A DNA stretch of 64,000 nt from Carettochelys insculpta (taxonomy: Eukaryota; Chordata; Testudines; Carettochelyidae): positions 16,230,001 to 16,294,000 of the forward strand of contig NC_134152.1 in the NCBI RefSeq assembly GCF_033958435.1, written 5' to 3'. How positions within the stretch are numbered: position 1 is the stretch's first letter; each line of letters opens with the position of its first letter. The notes below the pieces were generated by a model. It was not told the DNA's origin and made no database searches. It worked only from the letters and a program-made list of their open reading frames with translations. Positions 48,901-60,900 of the stretch are shown one piece after another. A program made the position numbers and the translations under genes.

Positions 48901-51900
48901 ATTGGAAGACTGGGCTGCAAGAAATCTGAGGAGGTTCAATAAGGGCAAGTGCAGAGTCCTACACTTCGGCTGGAAGAATCCCAAGCATTGTCACAGGCTG
49001 CGGTCTGACTGGCTCAGTAGTAGTTTTGCAGAAAAGGATCTGGGAGTTGTAGTGGACGAGAAGCTGGACATGCCATTGTAGCCAAGAAAGCTAATGGTAT
49101 ATTAGGTTGAATCAAGAGGAGTGTTGCCAGTAGATCGAGAATAGTGATTATTCCTCTTTATACGGCTTTGGTGAGGCCGCATCTGGAGTACTATGTCCAG
49201 TTCTGGGCCCCCATTTATAGGAAGGATGTAGATACACTGGAGAGGGTCCAGTGGAGGAAAACCAAAATAATTCGGGGGCTGGAGCATACGACTTATGAAG
49301 AAAGTTTGAGGGAATTGGGACTGTTTAGTCTGCAGAAGAGAAGACTGAGGGGGGACTTGTTAAGAGCCTTCAACTTACTGAAGGGAGGCTGCAAAGAGGC
49401 TGGAGAGAGGCTGTTCACAGTGGTCACGGATGGCAGAACACGGAACAATGGTCTCAAGTTGTGGTTAGAAAGGTCCAGGTTGAACATTAGGAAAAACTTT
49501 TTCACTAGGAGGGTGGTGAAACATTGGAATGGTCTACCCAGGGAAGTAGTGGAGTCTCCATCCCTGGAGGTGTTTAAGTCTCGCTTCGACAAAACCCTGG
49601 CGGGGCTGATCTGATGGGTTTGGTCCTGGTTAGACCAGGGGGCTGGACTCGATGGCTTTCTTTAGGTCTCTTCCAGCTCTATTGTTATATGATTCTATGA
49701 TTCTGGAAGACTGGGGACATAGAACTGTCAGTATATGCTTCAGGCATTTCAAAGTGTAGCTGAATGCTTCAAGGTCCCCCTCACCACAGAGAAAACAGGA
49801 AGACCTGCCCAAGTTTAACATATCTGGATACTGTACTGGACTCAATTAACTGGTTTCTAGTTTATCTACTGAGAAGCTGAATTAGTCAGGCACTGATATG
49901 GGCTTTCTAAGGGGCAAAGAAAATTATTCTGAGGGAACTACAGGCACCAAAACGTGCCTGAGGATGATCCTCCTCATTGGGCATTTTGTGCCTTCTCTGG
50001 AGTGTGAAAACCCCACTACTTCACCAGACTGAAAAGGGAAAAGAAGCAAGACCTAGAAGTGTGAGAAAGATACTGAGATGAGTTAAATGGAGATTTCAGT
50101 ATGGCATTGTGGCTGGTTGTTCCAGACTGCCAGCTGTAAGTACACTCTGGCTGCGTCTACACGTGCACGCTACTTCGAAGTAGCGGCAGTAACTTCGAAA
50201 TAGCGCCCGTCACGTCTACACGTGTTGGGCGCTATTTCGAAGTTGAAATCGACGTTAGGCGGCGAGACGTCGAAGTCGCTAACCCCATGAGCGGATGGGA
50301 ATAGCGCCCTACTTCGACGTTCAACATCGAAGTAGGGACGTGTAGACGATCCGCGTCCCGCAACATCGAAATAGCGGGGTCCTCCATGGCGGCCATCAGC
50401 TGGGGGGTTGAGAGATACTCTCTCTCCAGCCCTTGCGGGGCTCTGTGGTCACCGTGGGCAGCAGCCCTTAGCCCAGGGCTTCTGGCTGCTGCTGCTGCAG
50501 CTGGGGGTCCGTGCTGCATATACAGGGTCTGCAACTAGTTGTTGGCTCTGTGTATCTTGCACTGTTTAATGAAAGTGTGTCTGGGAGGGGCCCTTTAAGG
50601 GAGCGGCTTGCTGTTGAGTCCGCCCCGTGACCCTGTCTGCAGCTGTGCCTGGCTCCCTTATTTCGATGTGTGCTACTTTGCCGTGTAGACGTTCCCTCGT
50701 TGTGCCTATTTCGATGTTGGGCTGAGCAACGTCGAAGTTGAACATCGACGTTGCCAGCCCTGGAGGACGTGTAGACGTTATTCATCGAAATAGCCTATTT
50801 CGATGTCGCAACATCGAAATAAGCTATTTCGAAGTTGGGTGCACGTGTAGACGTAGCCTCTGACATCTTGGGAGACAAAGATGTTCGGTTTACTTTTGTT
50901 CTCTCTGCTTATGATACTCAAAAACAAGCCAGAAGAGTAGAGAGGCTAATGTAGAATCAAAGAAGTGCGTGGACAATCATTTGTGCCCAGTGAAAGGTGA
51001 AAAGAATATCACTTAGGAGCAGCAAACTGGGTTCCGCACATTCCAGTATAAAATCACTTTTACTTGAAGCATTTATGAAATAAGCTAGGTAAATAAGTGT
51101 CTCTAAATTCTGGTAAAAAGAATCCAGTATTTACAGATACTAGAATGCACTGAATCTGAGATGATTTAATTCATGATCAGTTTTAGACAACCCAGAGAGA
51201 TTGAAAAAAACAGCATTAAAGATCGTGTTTTTCAGAGATTCATATATTTTTGTTTCTGATTTTCACTGGGCTTTCCTCTCTGAATTACGGTGGAAATGTG
51301 AAATACAATGAACTCTTTCATATCTGGCATTCTATCACCTGGAACTCTCAAATAACCAGCATTTAACCATAAGTAAGTTTTCCATAAGTACAGTATAGGG
51401 AATGTAAATACAAATAAATACAGCAAATACAGTATCACTACAGTTACATGAGAGGGTTTTTTCAACAAAACTCGTGGAGTGTTAATACATAAAATGGGCT
51501 TTGTTGACAAAACCCAGCACTTTTGCTGGCAGTGTTCTGCCTCAAAACTTTGAGGCATAATGCTGCCGACTGATTCCTGTCAACAAAACAGCTGTGCGAA
51601 CACCCTCAAGGTGCCTCTCCCAACAGAACAGTCTCCCATGGCCACTGGCCAGCTGAAACCAGGAGGCTCTCTGTCCACATGAAATACAGCACTATGACTA
51701 GTGCATCCTGCAGCCTTTAAAGCTGCAGTGAGGTCAGGAAACCCTGTGAGAGAAAACAGAGGCTGTGCCAGAAGCAGTGTGGGGACTGCCCCATTGCATG
51801 CATCACAGCCAGGAGGAGCCATGTCAGATGCTCAGGCACACCGCAACCCTCCAGCACCCTCAGGGGGGCGGTCACAGGGCTCCCAAGATCAAGCCAGGGG

Positions 51901-54900
51901 CAGCAAATGCTGGGTGCCCTCCTGGACCAGGCCAGAGCTGGAGGACCTATTGAGCCTGTGGGTGGAGAAGGAGGTGCTCCTGGACCGTGCAGCTAAGAGG
52001 TGCAATGCCCCCAGGTATGCCCACCTTGCCGCAGCTTTGGCTGACTGAGGCCACCCTGCCTGCATCCTCAAGCAGGTGTGGGCAACAGTCAAGGAGCTGC
52101 GGCAAGGCTGCACATGCCTGGGATGCACACCGCAGGTCGGGGCAGGGACAGCCACCCGCCCCCACTACAGAGAACTCTACCAGCTCCTGGGGAGAGACAA
52201 CAGTGCAGAATGTCCTGCACCCATCAACAGCATGGAGGAGGCTGTCCAATCACAGGACCTCGAGCAGCCAAGGTCGGGGACATTGGCATGCTCAGATTTG
52301 GACGACTCTGACCAGGGACCCTCACCACTGTCTTGGAGTCAGGCACCTCCACCGAGGCAACACCCCAGATGTCTGGTGAGTACCCCATGGGTCACGCAGG
52401 CCTGGGCCTAGGGGGCGGGCTCACATGGGGCATGTCACATATTCACCAGCATGGCCTGGGTTGGGTCCCAAGATGCAGGGCCAGTACGTGCAACTGTGCA
52501 CCTGACAGCATATCCCCTCAAGCCCCAGCAGGCAGGCCCTGGCATGTCTGGCTGCGGTGAAGGGGCAGGGGGGCACTGCTCGCTGTTGGTGGGGGGCAGA
52601 ACCTTGGGGCCACATGGCAGAGATGACTTGCCATCTCTTTCCATCCTCTTCTATACAGCTGCACCATCAGAAGGCCATGCCAGCACTGCATTATCACCTG
52701 GAGCTGCCAATCCCGGACCGGCACCCGCTGCAGCCGGCACCCCACCACCATGAGGGCGGGCATGCGTGTGACAGGCATGGTGTGCCATGGAGTGGGAGGC
52801 ACTCCGCCTCTATGCGACTGCCCTGGCGCGCCAAAACGAGCTCTAGGAACAGATGTTGGACTTCAGGGAGCAATCACTGCGGCGGTGTGAACTGTTCCTG
52901 TAGCGGCACAAGTGGGCATGGGACTGGCTTCTATGGTCGAGGTCCACCACATGCTGACCAGCTGGAAGGCTGCGCTGGCCCAGGGATAACTATCCACTGC
53001 CCCACTCCCCCTCCCATGCCTGCCCCCTCCTTGGCTCCTCCTAAAGCCCCTGTCCCTGACCTTCCTGCTCCCTCGGCCCCTGGCCCTCATGGCCCCAGGC
53101 TTGAAGCCATGCTGCAAGCACTGCAGTGGTTGATGTCCATTGCCAGCACGAATGGCCCTCCAGCCACCCCTCAACCCCCTGCTGCCCCTGCCCCCCCGCA
53201 GGCACTGTACCTCCCCATGCTCCCAGCCCCAACAGGGATGCTGAACCCATGATGGGAGGGGCTGCTGTGGCCAACCCTGCTCACTATCCAGCTCCTCCTC
53301 AGGGTTGTGGCTCCCCACATTATCTCCATGGAGTGATGCTCCTCACCCCGAGGCATTAGGGGTTGGGTTTTGTGCATAGGTTTTGGTTTGTAAATTAATA
53401 GTTTGGAGCACATTTTTCTGTTTTTGAAGTAAAGTGTTTTATTGTTTCATCAAAACTGTGGCTGTCAGTCCTGGGGCGGCGGTTGTGGAGTGGAGAGTGG
53501 GTGAAGTGGGGGTTGTGCTGGGAATGGGGTAGGGATAGGGACCCGAGGACCACAGTGGGGGTTATCCAAGGGGGGGTGGTTACTGGGGACCATGGACAAA
53601 TCTCTCCTGTAGGACCTCCCTGATGCAGACCTTGTCTGTGTCTGCCTGGAAGGCCAGGGCCATAGCCAGCTGCTCAAACTAATATTCTGCCTCAACCCCC
53701 ATCCCGGATGAAGACCTCATCCTTTACCTCCACATCGTTGTGGAGGATGCAGCATGCGGCCACCACTTCAGGGATGTGGGTCGCACCCATGTCTAGGCAT
53801 GCAAAGAGACAATGAAATCTCCCCTTCAAATGCCCAAAGGCGCACTCCACTTGGAGAAGTGCCCAGTTTGGGTACCCGTGAAAGAGTTCCTGGCTTGGGT
53901 CCAGCTGCCAGCATATGGCTGCATCAGTCACGGCCGGAGGCTATGCTTCATTCCCCATAATGCACAAGGGTATGTTGATGTCCCCTATGGCCATGTCACA
54001 CTGGAAGACAAAAGTACCTTCCTCCATCCTACGACATAGGATGGCACAGGACCACCTGATGTAGATGTTAGTGAATTGCTGATGGTGGTCCACCAGGGCT
54101 TGCACGACCACCAAGTGGCAACCTTTGTGGTTTAGGTACCGCTGTGTGTTGTGATCTGGGGCATGGATTGGGATGTGAGTCCCATCTATCGCACCAAAAC
54201 AGTTTGGGAACCCCAAGGCATATAAACTGGCCACTATTGCATCCAGGTCACTAAGTCGGATGAGCCTCCTCAGCAATATCCTGTTGATGGCACTCACGAC
54301 CTGGCTGGTGGGGGAGACCAAATGCACATGAGGGGCTGTGCAAGGCAGCTTCTGATCCCTAGTGAGCTCCCCTACCCCCCCTCCCAAGGCCCCCCATGCT
54401 TCCCCTTACCCAGGGTGGCAGGTCTCTGAGAGGGTGGGATGGCATGACCCCACCACCCCCAGGGAAAGATACCCCTCCCCTCGGTCTGGGACTGCAGCCC
54501 AAAGGCGGCTTACCTGCATGAGGATGACTTCGACAGTGCACTTCCCCACCCCATATTGGTTCCCGACAGAACGGTAACTATCTGGGGTGACAAGCTTCCA
54601 CAATACAATTGCCATTCGTTTCTTGACAGGGATGGCCAGCCACGTGGGTTGTCCTGTCTCTGTACAGATGCAGAGGTCCTGCAAGGTCTCCCTTTTCATG
54701 TGGAAGTTCTGGGTCCATTCTTGATTGTCCCACTCCCCCAGTACTATGCGATCATACCAGTCTGCACTGCTGTTGAATCACCAGACCTGCCTTGGCACCC
54801 AGGGGTACGAGGGCAGATGGGGCACAGGGGCAGCAGGGGCATCCTCAATGTTGTCTGAGTCTGGCAATTCCTCCCACAGGCGGGACAGCAGTAGGGTGCG

Positions 54901-57900
54901 CAGCAGCTGCAGCAGCAGCTGGGTGGTGAGGGGCCAGCCCAGGGGCTACTCACGGTCCATGGGTCCCTTGGGCTGGTGGGTCTGTCAAAGGCAGGATGGA
55001 TTCCCTGCTCTAGGCTGCCTGTGCCTGGCATGGATAAGCAGGGCTCAGCGTGGCCAGGCACTGGCTGGGTGTGGGGGGAAAGAGCCTTTTCAGGCATGCC
55101 TGGCTGGAGCCCCCAGAAGGACTTACTGGCTGCATGATCCTGTTTAATTGACCTGGGGAGCCCTGTTCCACTGACAGAGCGGCTGGGTGTCTGGCCACTC
55201 TCTGTCAACAGAGCGATCAGCTTGTGTGTACACATGCTCTGTCGACAGAGTTTTTGTCAGGAAAACTCTCCCGACAGCGACTTCTGTCAACAGATTGCTG
55301 TAGTGTAACTGTAGCCTGTAAGTTTACAGTGTACAGTACTACTACGGTTGGTAAAAAAGTACTCTGCATACATTTTTGTTTGTTTCATAATATCTAATCT
55401 TGTTTTTCTTTAGAGTTATGCATTACTAGCTGTATCTTTTTATTATCCAAAATATTTGAATATCTGGCACTCTACTGGTCCCAGGGCTGCCGGATATGAA
55501 ACAGTTTACTGTCTACGGGTAGCAAAGAAATGGTTACGTAATTATACTATATGAGAAATTTCCTGTTCCCTGCTTTTGTTAAGCACTTTGCGTAATTAAA
55601 TAGGACAAATGCTTCCTGTATTTATTTAGCAAATAAAAGGAATGTTCACACAGATATTATAGTATACTGCTATGAAGTATACCTAAATTCATATGTGCCA
55701 CAAACACATTACAATCATAACAGTTAAGAATGAAATATTTCAAGAACTGATCTGTTTTCTCCCTATTGTGTCAGTGAATGTTGCAACCTGCATTATTTTA
55801 AAGCACTTTCTGAATGTTTATCCATGATGATTGGATAAAGTTCCATGAATTTGGATCCCAGACTCAGGTTTCAGGATGATGCGATGTGAGAAGGGCCTTA
55901 TTTCTCCCTGATTATTTGTTTAAAACAAAATAGCAGTCTGCAGGATTAGATTTAATATTTCATGGTTTCTGCTGTCACTATATTTTAACTATTTGTTCAA
56001 TGTCCTAAGTACTACAGTGTAGATAGGGGGACAGCTATATAAAGTTATCACCGCTTTTAAGAGTGCAGAGGAAAGGTACTTGCAACAAAAAGAAAAATAA
56101 AATGCAATTGTATTATGGTGGGAGGCCACGTTAGAAAATATGAGCAAAGATTTCTTTAATACGCTGGCAGGTAGACAGGTTTTGCTGACTCCATCTGTTC
56201 CTCTAGTATGTTCCTATAGTGGGGAACGAAGAAGACCCACTAGTCCATTTCTGAGTAAATCAGATTTTAACCAGCACAATCAATTTAAAAGAATTATTTT
56301 TGACTTTTTGTTCGAGTTGAAGCCAGTTATTTTATCAAGATGAAAATTTTTAAGAGCTTGAATTAACCTGCTTTAATTTGGTTACTTGAAGTTGGGTTGC
56401 CTGGTACTGTGATGAGTGAAATCTGTTGTTAAAGAAGAGGAAGTATTAATGGGGTCATATATAGCATAGCAAGACAGATTGGTGGCCAATCGGAAAAGTA
56501 TAATAAAATAGGAGGTAGAATTATAAATAGTAATGAAAAGTGAGAGAAATAAAGAAATCTGAGACTATAAATAGTGCTCTTTACTTGTTTCCTTCTCCCT
56601 AGTATCTTCTGGATACGTTCAGGGCCTTTAGTACCTCTTTTTGTCAAATATGTACCCAAACTTTGATCAACAGTTCCTAGAATGAGCACTGTTCACGGTA
56701 AATGTGTCTTTAACAGCACTCTCTTTACTGAAATACAATACATACGTTTGTGATTTGATTCTGACATTTATTAATTGTACCTGTGTAGTAGAAGTAGTGT
56801 TCGGTGTTGCCAATAATGGTGAGTCACTTGTTTTTGGCTCACCAGGAGATGCTGCTGAACCCTGGGATTCCTGGCTAGCAGGCTGCTCTGGAGATAAAGC
56901 GTCACTGCTGTCTTCATCAAATGAGTAATCCTCCAAAGTCTGGGGATAGTTCTCTTGTCCAACTGCTAGGATATTTACAAAAATGAACTCCTTAGTTATA
57001 AAAGTCAATATTTAACTAGCTAGAGAAACCAGGAAATGTTGGAAATCAACAAGCATACTATGTTGTAATTAAATCAGTGGTGGACAACCTGTGGCCCATA
57101 GTCCGCATGAGGCCAACCGAGGCTCCACCTGTGGCCCATGGATCCCCCCATCTGCCTCCCTCCCCCACGCACCTCTCACACACTGGAGAACTAGCACCTC
57201 ACACTTTCTACTTCTCCCAGTCCTTCCTCGCGCTTTTGTAGCGCCATGAATTGCTTGATTTGCATTCAGTCCCTGCTCCTGCCCCTCTGTCCCAGAGGTG
57301 GAACACTGAATCAACTGTTTGTGGCAGTTCAAGCTCTGGGAGGGAGAGGGAAGAACAGGGACAGAATGTGAATCATGTGATTCATGGTGCTTTAAAAGTG
57401 CTGGGATGGAGGAAGAGGAGTAGGAAGTAAGGGGATCTAATGCCCCATACATGAGAGGCACATGGGGGAGGAGGTTAGACAGGGGCTTCGTGGGTTGAGG
57501 TGGAACCCCAGTGCATGGAAGGCTGCCAGACCCACTGAGATGAAGAAAGGCCACAGGCTCACTCCCTATTCTTGGTTGCCCATCACCGAGTTTAACATTT
57601 TTCTATGTATTATTTTTGATACAATAAAAGCCATCTTAAATGATATTCAAGATCCAAAAATTGGTTAGTTAGTGGAGATGGTCTTTTAAGAAAGGATGAA
57701 AAGAAGTACATTCAGTATATTTGAGGATATGTGGGATCATCCCATAAGATGGGAGGTGACTAAACAAGAGTCATTTATGTAGCTTCAATTAATTTTTAAT
57801 CATTTTTAATAATTAAAAGATTTATCTGTGTTAGACAGACAGAGCTTTATCCTCCAATCCAGTAAAAACTGGAGTATGAATAAAACACTACCACTTTGCT

Positions 57901-60900
57901 CAATTTAGTGCTGGTAGGAGGTAACGACCATAGAAGCTGGCATACTATAGAGCTAATTAAACAAGGTCATTTTTTCAGCTGACTCTTACTTTAAAGTTAA
58001 GGTTTAAAGTACAGATTTTTCATATTGCCTTAGTGATAAGTGATCCAAGTTGTAGCTCTTCTACTTGCCTATAATTGCTTCTTTAACACTGGAGTCTACA
58101 GGAAGGATGTTCTTTTCCACCAGTTCCATAGGCCCAGGCCTCTGAGCAATCTTCTCATTCAGATCATCTGCTAACCGAGCTCTCTTCAGTTTCATCTGTG
58201 TTGCCTGCAAAGACGGTTCTGCAAATGTTTCTAAAAGAGATAAAGCTTTTAATGATTCTGTTAAGAATTGTCTCATTTTAAGATCAGCAAAATAGCATTT
58301 GATCTTCAAAAACATACTCAAGGCACGTCAAAATCATAAAAATACTGGTGAGTCATTTTGGCTCTTTGGTAGAATGTCATTTTGTTATAAAAATACCTTT
58401 ATAGTACTAACCTATCCTCAAAATTAATATTAGGAAAGGAAAGTATTCTAAGATGGCTCTTGTTTATAATATCCTCCTACAATTAACTAAATATAGCACT
58501 TTTAAAACTTCTGAAGCCATCACAATAATGTGTGTTTGTAACATTTTTAATAAATGGCAAATATAAATTTTCTTAGCATCATGAATTGAAATTTAAAATT
58601 TAAATTGAAAACTTATTCCAGACAAGCCAAAATTGCACTTAATAATAATTACTTATTTTATTATTAAATTATGATCGTGCCTGAGAATCCCAAATCAGGA
58701 CCCCATTTATTTAAGCACCCTGATCAAGGATTCTGCCCCGTAACCAATTTAGGATGCAATTTATAGCTACAGAAATTACACAACATAAAGAAGCAGTCAA
58801 GTAGCACTTTAAAGACTAACAAAATAATTTATTAGGCGAGGTTTCGTGGGACAGACCCACTTCTTCAGACCATAGCCATACCAGAACAGACTCAATATTT
58901 AAGGCACAGAGAACCGAAAACAGTAATCAAGGAGGACAAATCAGAAAAAAATTATTCTGATTTGTCCTCCTTGATTACTGTTTTCAGTTCTCTGTGCCTT
59001 AAATATTGAGTCTGTTCTGGTATGGCTATGGTCTGAAGAAGTGGGTCTGTCCCACGAAAGCTCACCGAATACATGATTTTGTTAGTCTTTAAAGTGCTAC
59101 TTGATTGCCTTTTTGTTTTGATAGTATATAGACTAGCATGGCTCCCTCTCTGTTACTATTCAACATAAAGCAGGTGTGTAATATTTAGTGTACACTACAG
59201 GTCGCACCTCTTAAATCCAGTACTCTCTCATCCAGTAACATCCACAGGACCACAGATGTTCCAGGACCAGAGAGCCCCAGGGCCGGAAGTGGACTAGCAC
59301 TCATGAGTCCGGAGTGCTGGGGTCAGAGTGGTGACCAGCAGCCAGGCTGGGGCCAGAGCCTTAGCCCCCACTTGCTCCATGGCAGCACTGAAGCCAGGGA
59401 CCAGAGCCCCTGTTTGCCCTGCAACAGGGCAGTGGCCAGAGCCGCAGCCCCACCTGCCCAGCAGCAGCACAGGGATGGAACTAGAGCACTGTGGCTGCCC
59501 CAGGGAGCCTGGGTGGGGGCCAGGGTCCTAGGGGAGTGGAAAGCTGGGGATACCTGGGGAAGAAGCCCTGCACCTCCTCAGGTCTGGCAAATTATCTTGT
59601 TTGAGACCTGTCCATGCTGGGCCAGGGAGATGAAACCTGCACAACAGACAGATGGGATTCCAAAATGCTGTTTATTAGTACAAGCAACCTTATAAATGGT
59701 GACCTATTAGAGAGGCACCTTCACATCTTAAATGTGTTATTACAACAAAGTCCTCTTCCAAGTTACTGAAATAATTTAAATAACTTATATCACTTCACAA
59801 TTCATGATACAGTATTGGTTACTTTTGAAAATCCAAGAGGATAAAGTTTATTTGCTTAAACCAGTTTTCCCAAATGCTGTTCCATGGAACTCTGGGGTTC
59901 TGTGAAGTGAAAACAAGGGTTTTTTGAGAAAATGAGTACGTTGCGCTAAGGAGTCATTTGAGGCTCTGGATGCTGCCGCTTCTGACTCCCCTGCGGCTCC
60001 CTGCACTGCCACCACTGAAACAGAAGAATTAAATTTAACTGGTTTAATGGCTGGTAGGTAGTGGGACAGATCCGGCCGTTAGATCAACTGAATTTAGTTC
60101 CATTATTTCAGCGGAGGCATGGCAAAGAGCCGCAGAGAGCCACTCAATCATGAAGTGGCTGGTGCACGCACAGTGGAGATGGAACAAGGTGAACCAATAG
60201 CTATCCAGAAGGGGAGCCAGATGGGTCCTGAGGTTCCTGCATTGCCTTCCCCTTTCATTGGCTGTGACTGGCCTCTCATGTTGCCATAAGGCAGCCAATG
60301 AAATCAGGCCCTCGGGACTAGAGTTGGAGAAGCAGCAGTGGCTAAGGTAGCTTTGTCTGCCATGTTGGGTGAGATAATAGGAGGAGCTAATTCAGGCAGA
60401 GTTTGTCCAGGCAGGGTTTGTTCAGGCAGGGGGCCTCTCTGGGTGGATGGGTTAGTCCGGGGGCCAATCTGGGGCTGAGGAGGGTAAAGCCATATATAAA
60501 ACTATCTTGATTTTAAAAAAAGATTTCCATTATTAAATTATTCATTATTTGATTATTCAGAAAAACTTCTTCTGTGGTAAGAATATTTTACAAAGTTAAA
60601 ATTTGAATAAATTTGACCTTAGAAATGCTCTTCAATTACTTTGGCCTAAATTAAGCAAGACATTTAAGCACACATCTAGCTTTAAGCACCTGAGTAGTTC
60701 CACTGAATTCATTTTAATATTATGCAATTGCTTACACACTTTGCCTAATCAGGATCTTTGTCACTCAGGTAAGACTACCAATTTATTCTGTGAGGCTCAA
60801 TAAGTTGCCTGAATTGGAAAGAAGAAACCCATTGGGGATATTTTAAAGAATGCAGCATGTCTTGTTCATAATATAGGGTACCACATGTGTGAAAACTCAC

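Larger units (their letters stand above)
45585..49700 (+). mobile_element. Near-full-length CR1 LINE
   Basis: Has a GC-rich 5' region (tggctgtggctgtggtg), ORF1 (from 45941), ORF2 with endonuclease and RT (46930-49614), and a 3' end with gactcgatggctttctttaggtctcttccagctctattg followed by atgattctatgattct. Damaged by an internal deletion in ORF1, frameshifts near 46265 and 47960, a stop at 48652-48654 and a deletion near 49080. The 5' boundary is approximate. Confidence 0.9.
51438..55316. mobile_element. Autonomous-type PIF/Harbinger transposon, damaged
   Basis: GC-rich block of 3.9 kb. The termini share CTACAGTTACA inverted (51438 onward, complement of 55314 back) followed by ctgttgacag-type motifs. 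It carries a Myb/SANT-like gene on plus (51820-53250) and a DDE transposase on minus (54699-53692), the usual Harbinger pair. Flanking trinucleotides are TAT and TGT. Confidence 0.8.
51308..55508. mobile_element. Outer MITE split by the Harbinger element
   Basis: The left end atgaactctttcatatctggcattctatcacctgg and the right end (complement) agtaaactgtttcatatccggcagcc are inverted repeats. If the inner element is removed, about 320 bp of AT-rich MITE remains. This looks like a pogo/Tigger-type end, from memory. Confidence 0.5.

Noticed and set aside
51438..55316. Host HARBI1 or NAIF1-type domesticated gene
   Set aside because: The transposase is a HARBI1-like DDE protein, but terminal repeats surround both genes, the Myb partner is full of stops and the transposase has a TAG, so it is a decayed transposon.
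58787..59155. MicroRNA precursor
   Set aside because: The long hairpin is explained by two inverted Penelope terminal repeats. Arms of 160 bp with multi-copy sequence do not suit a miRNA.
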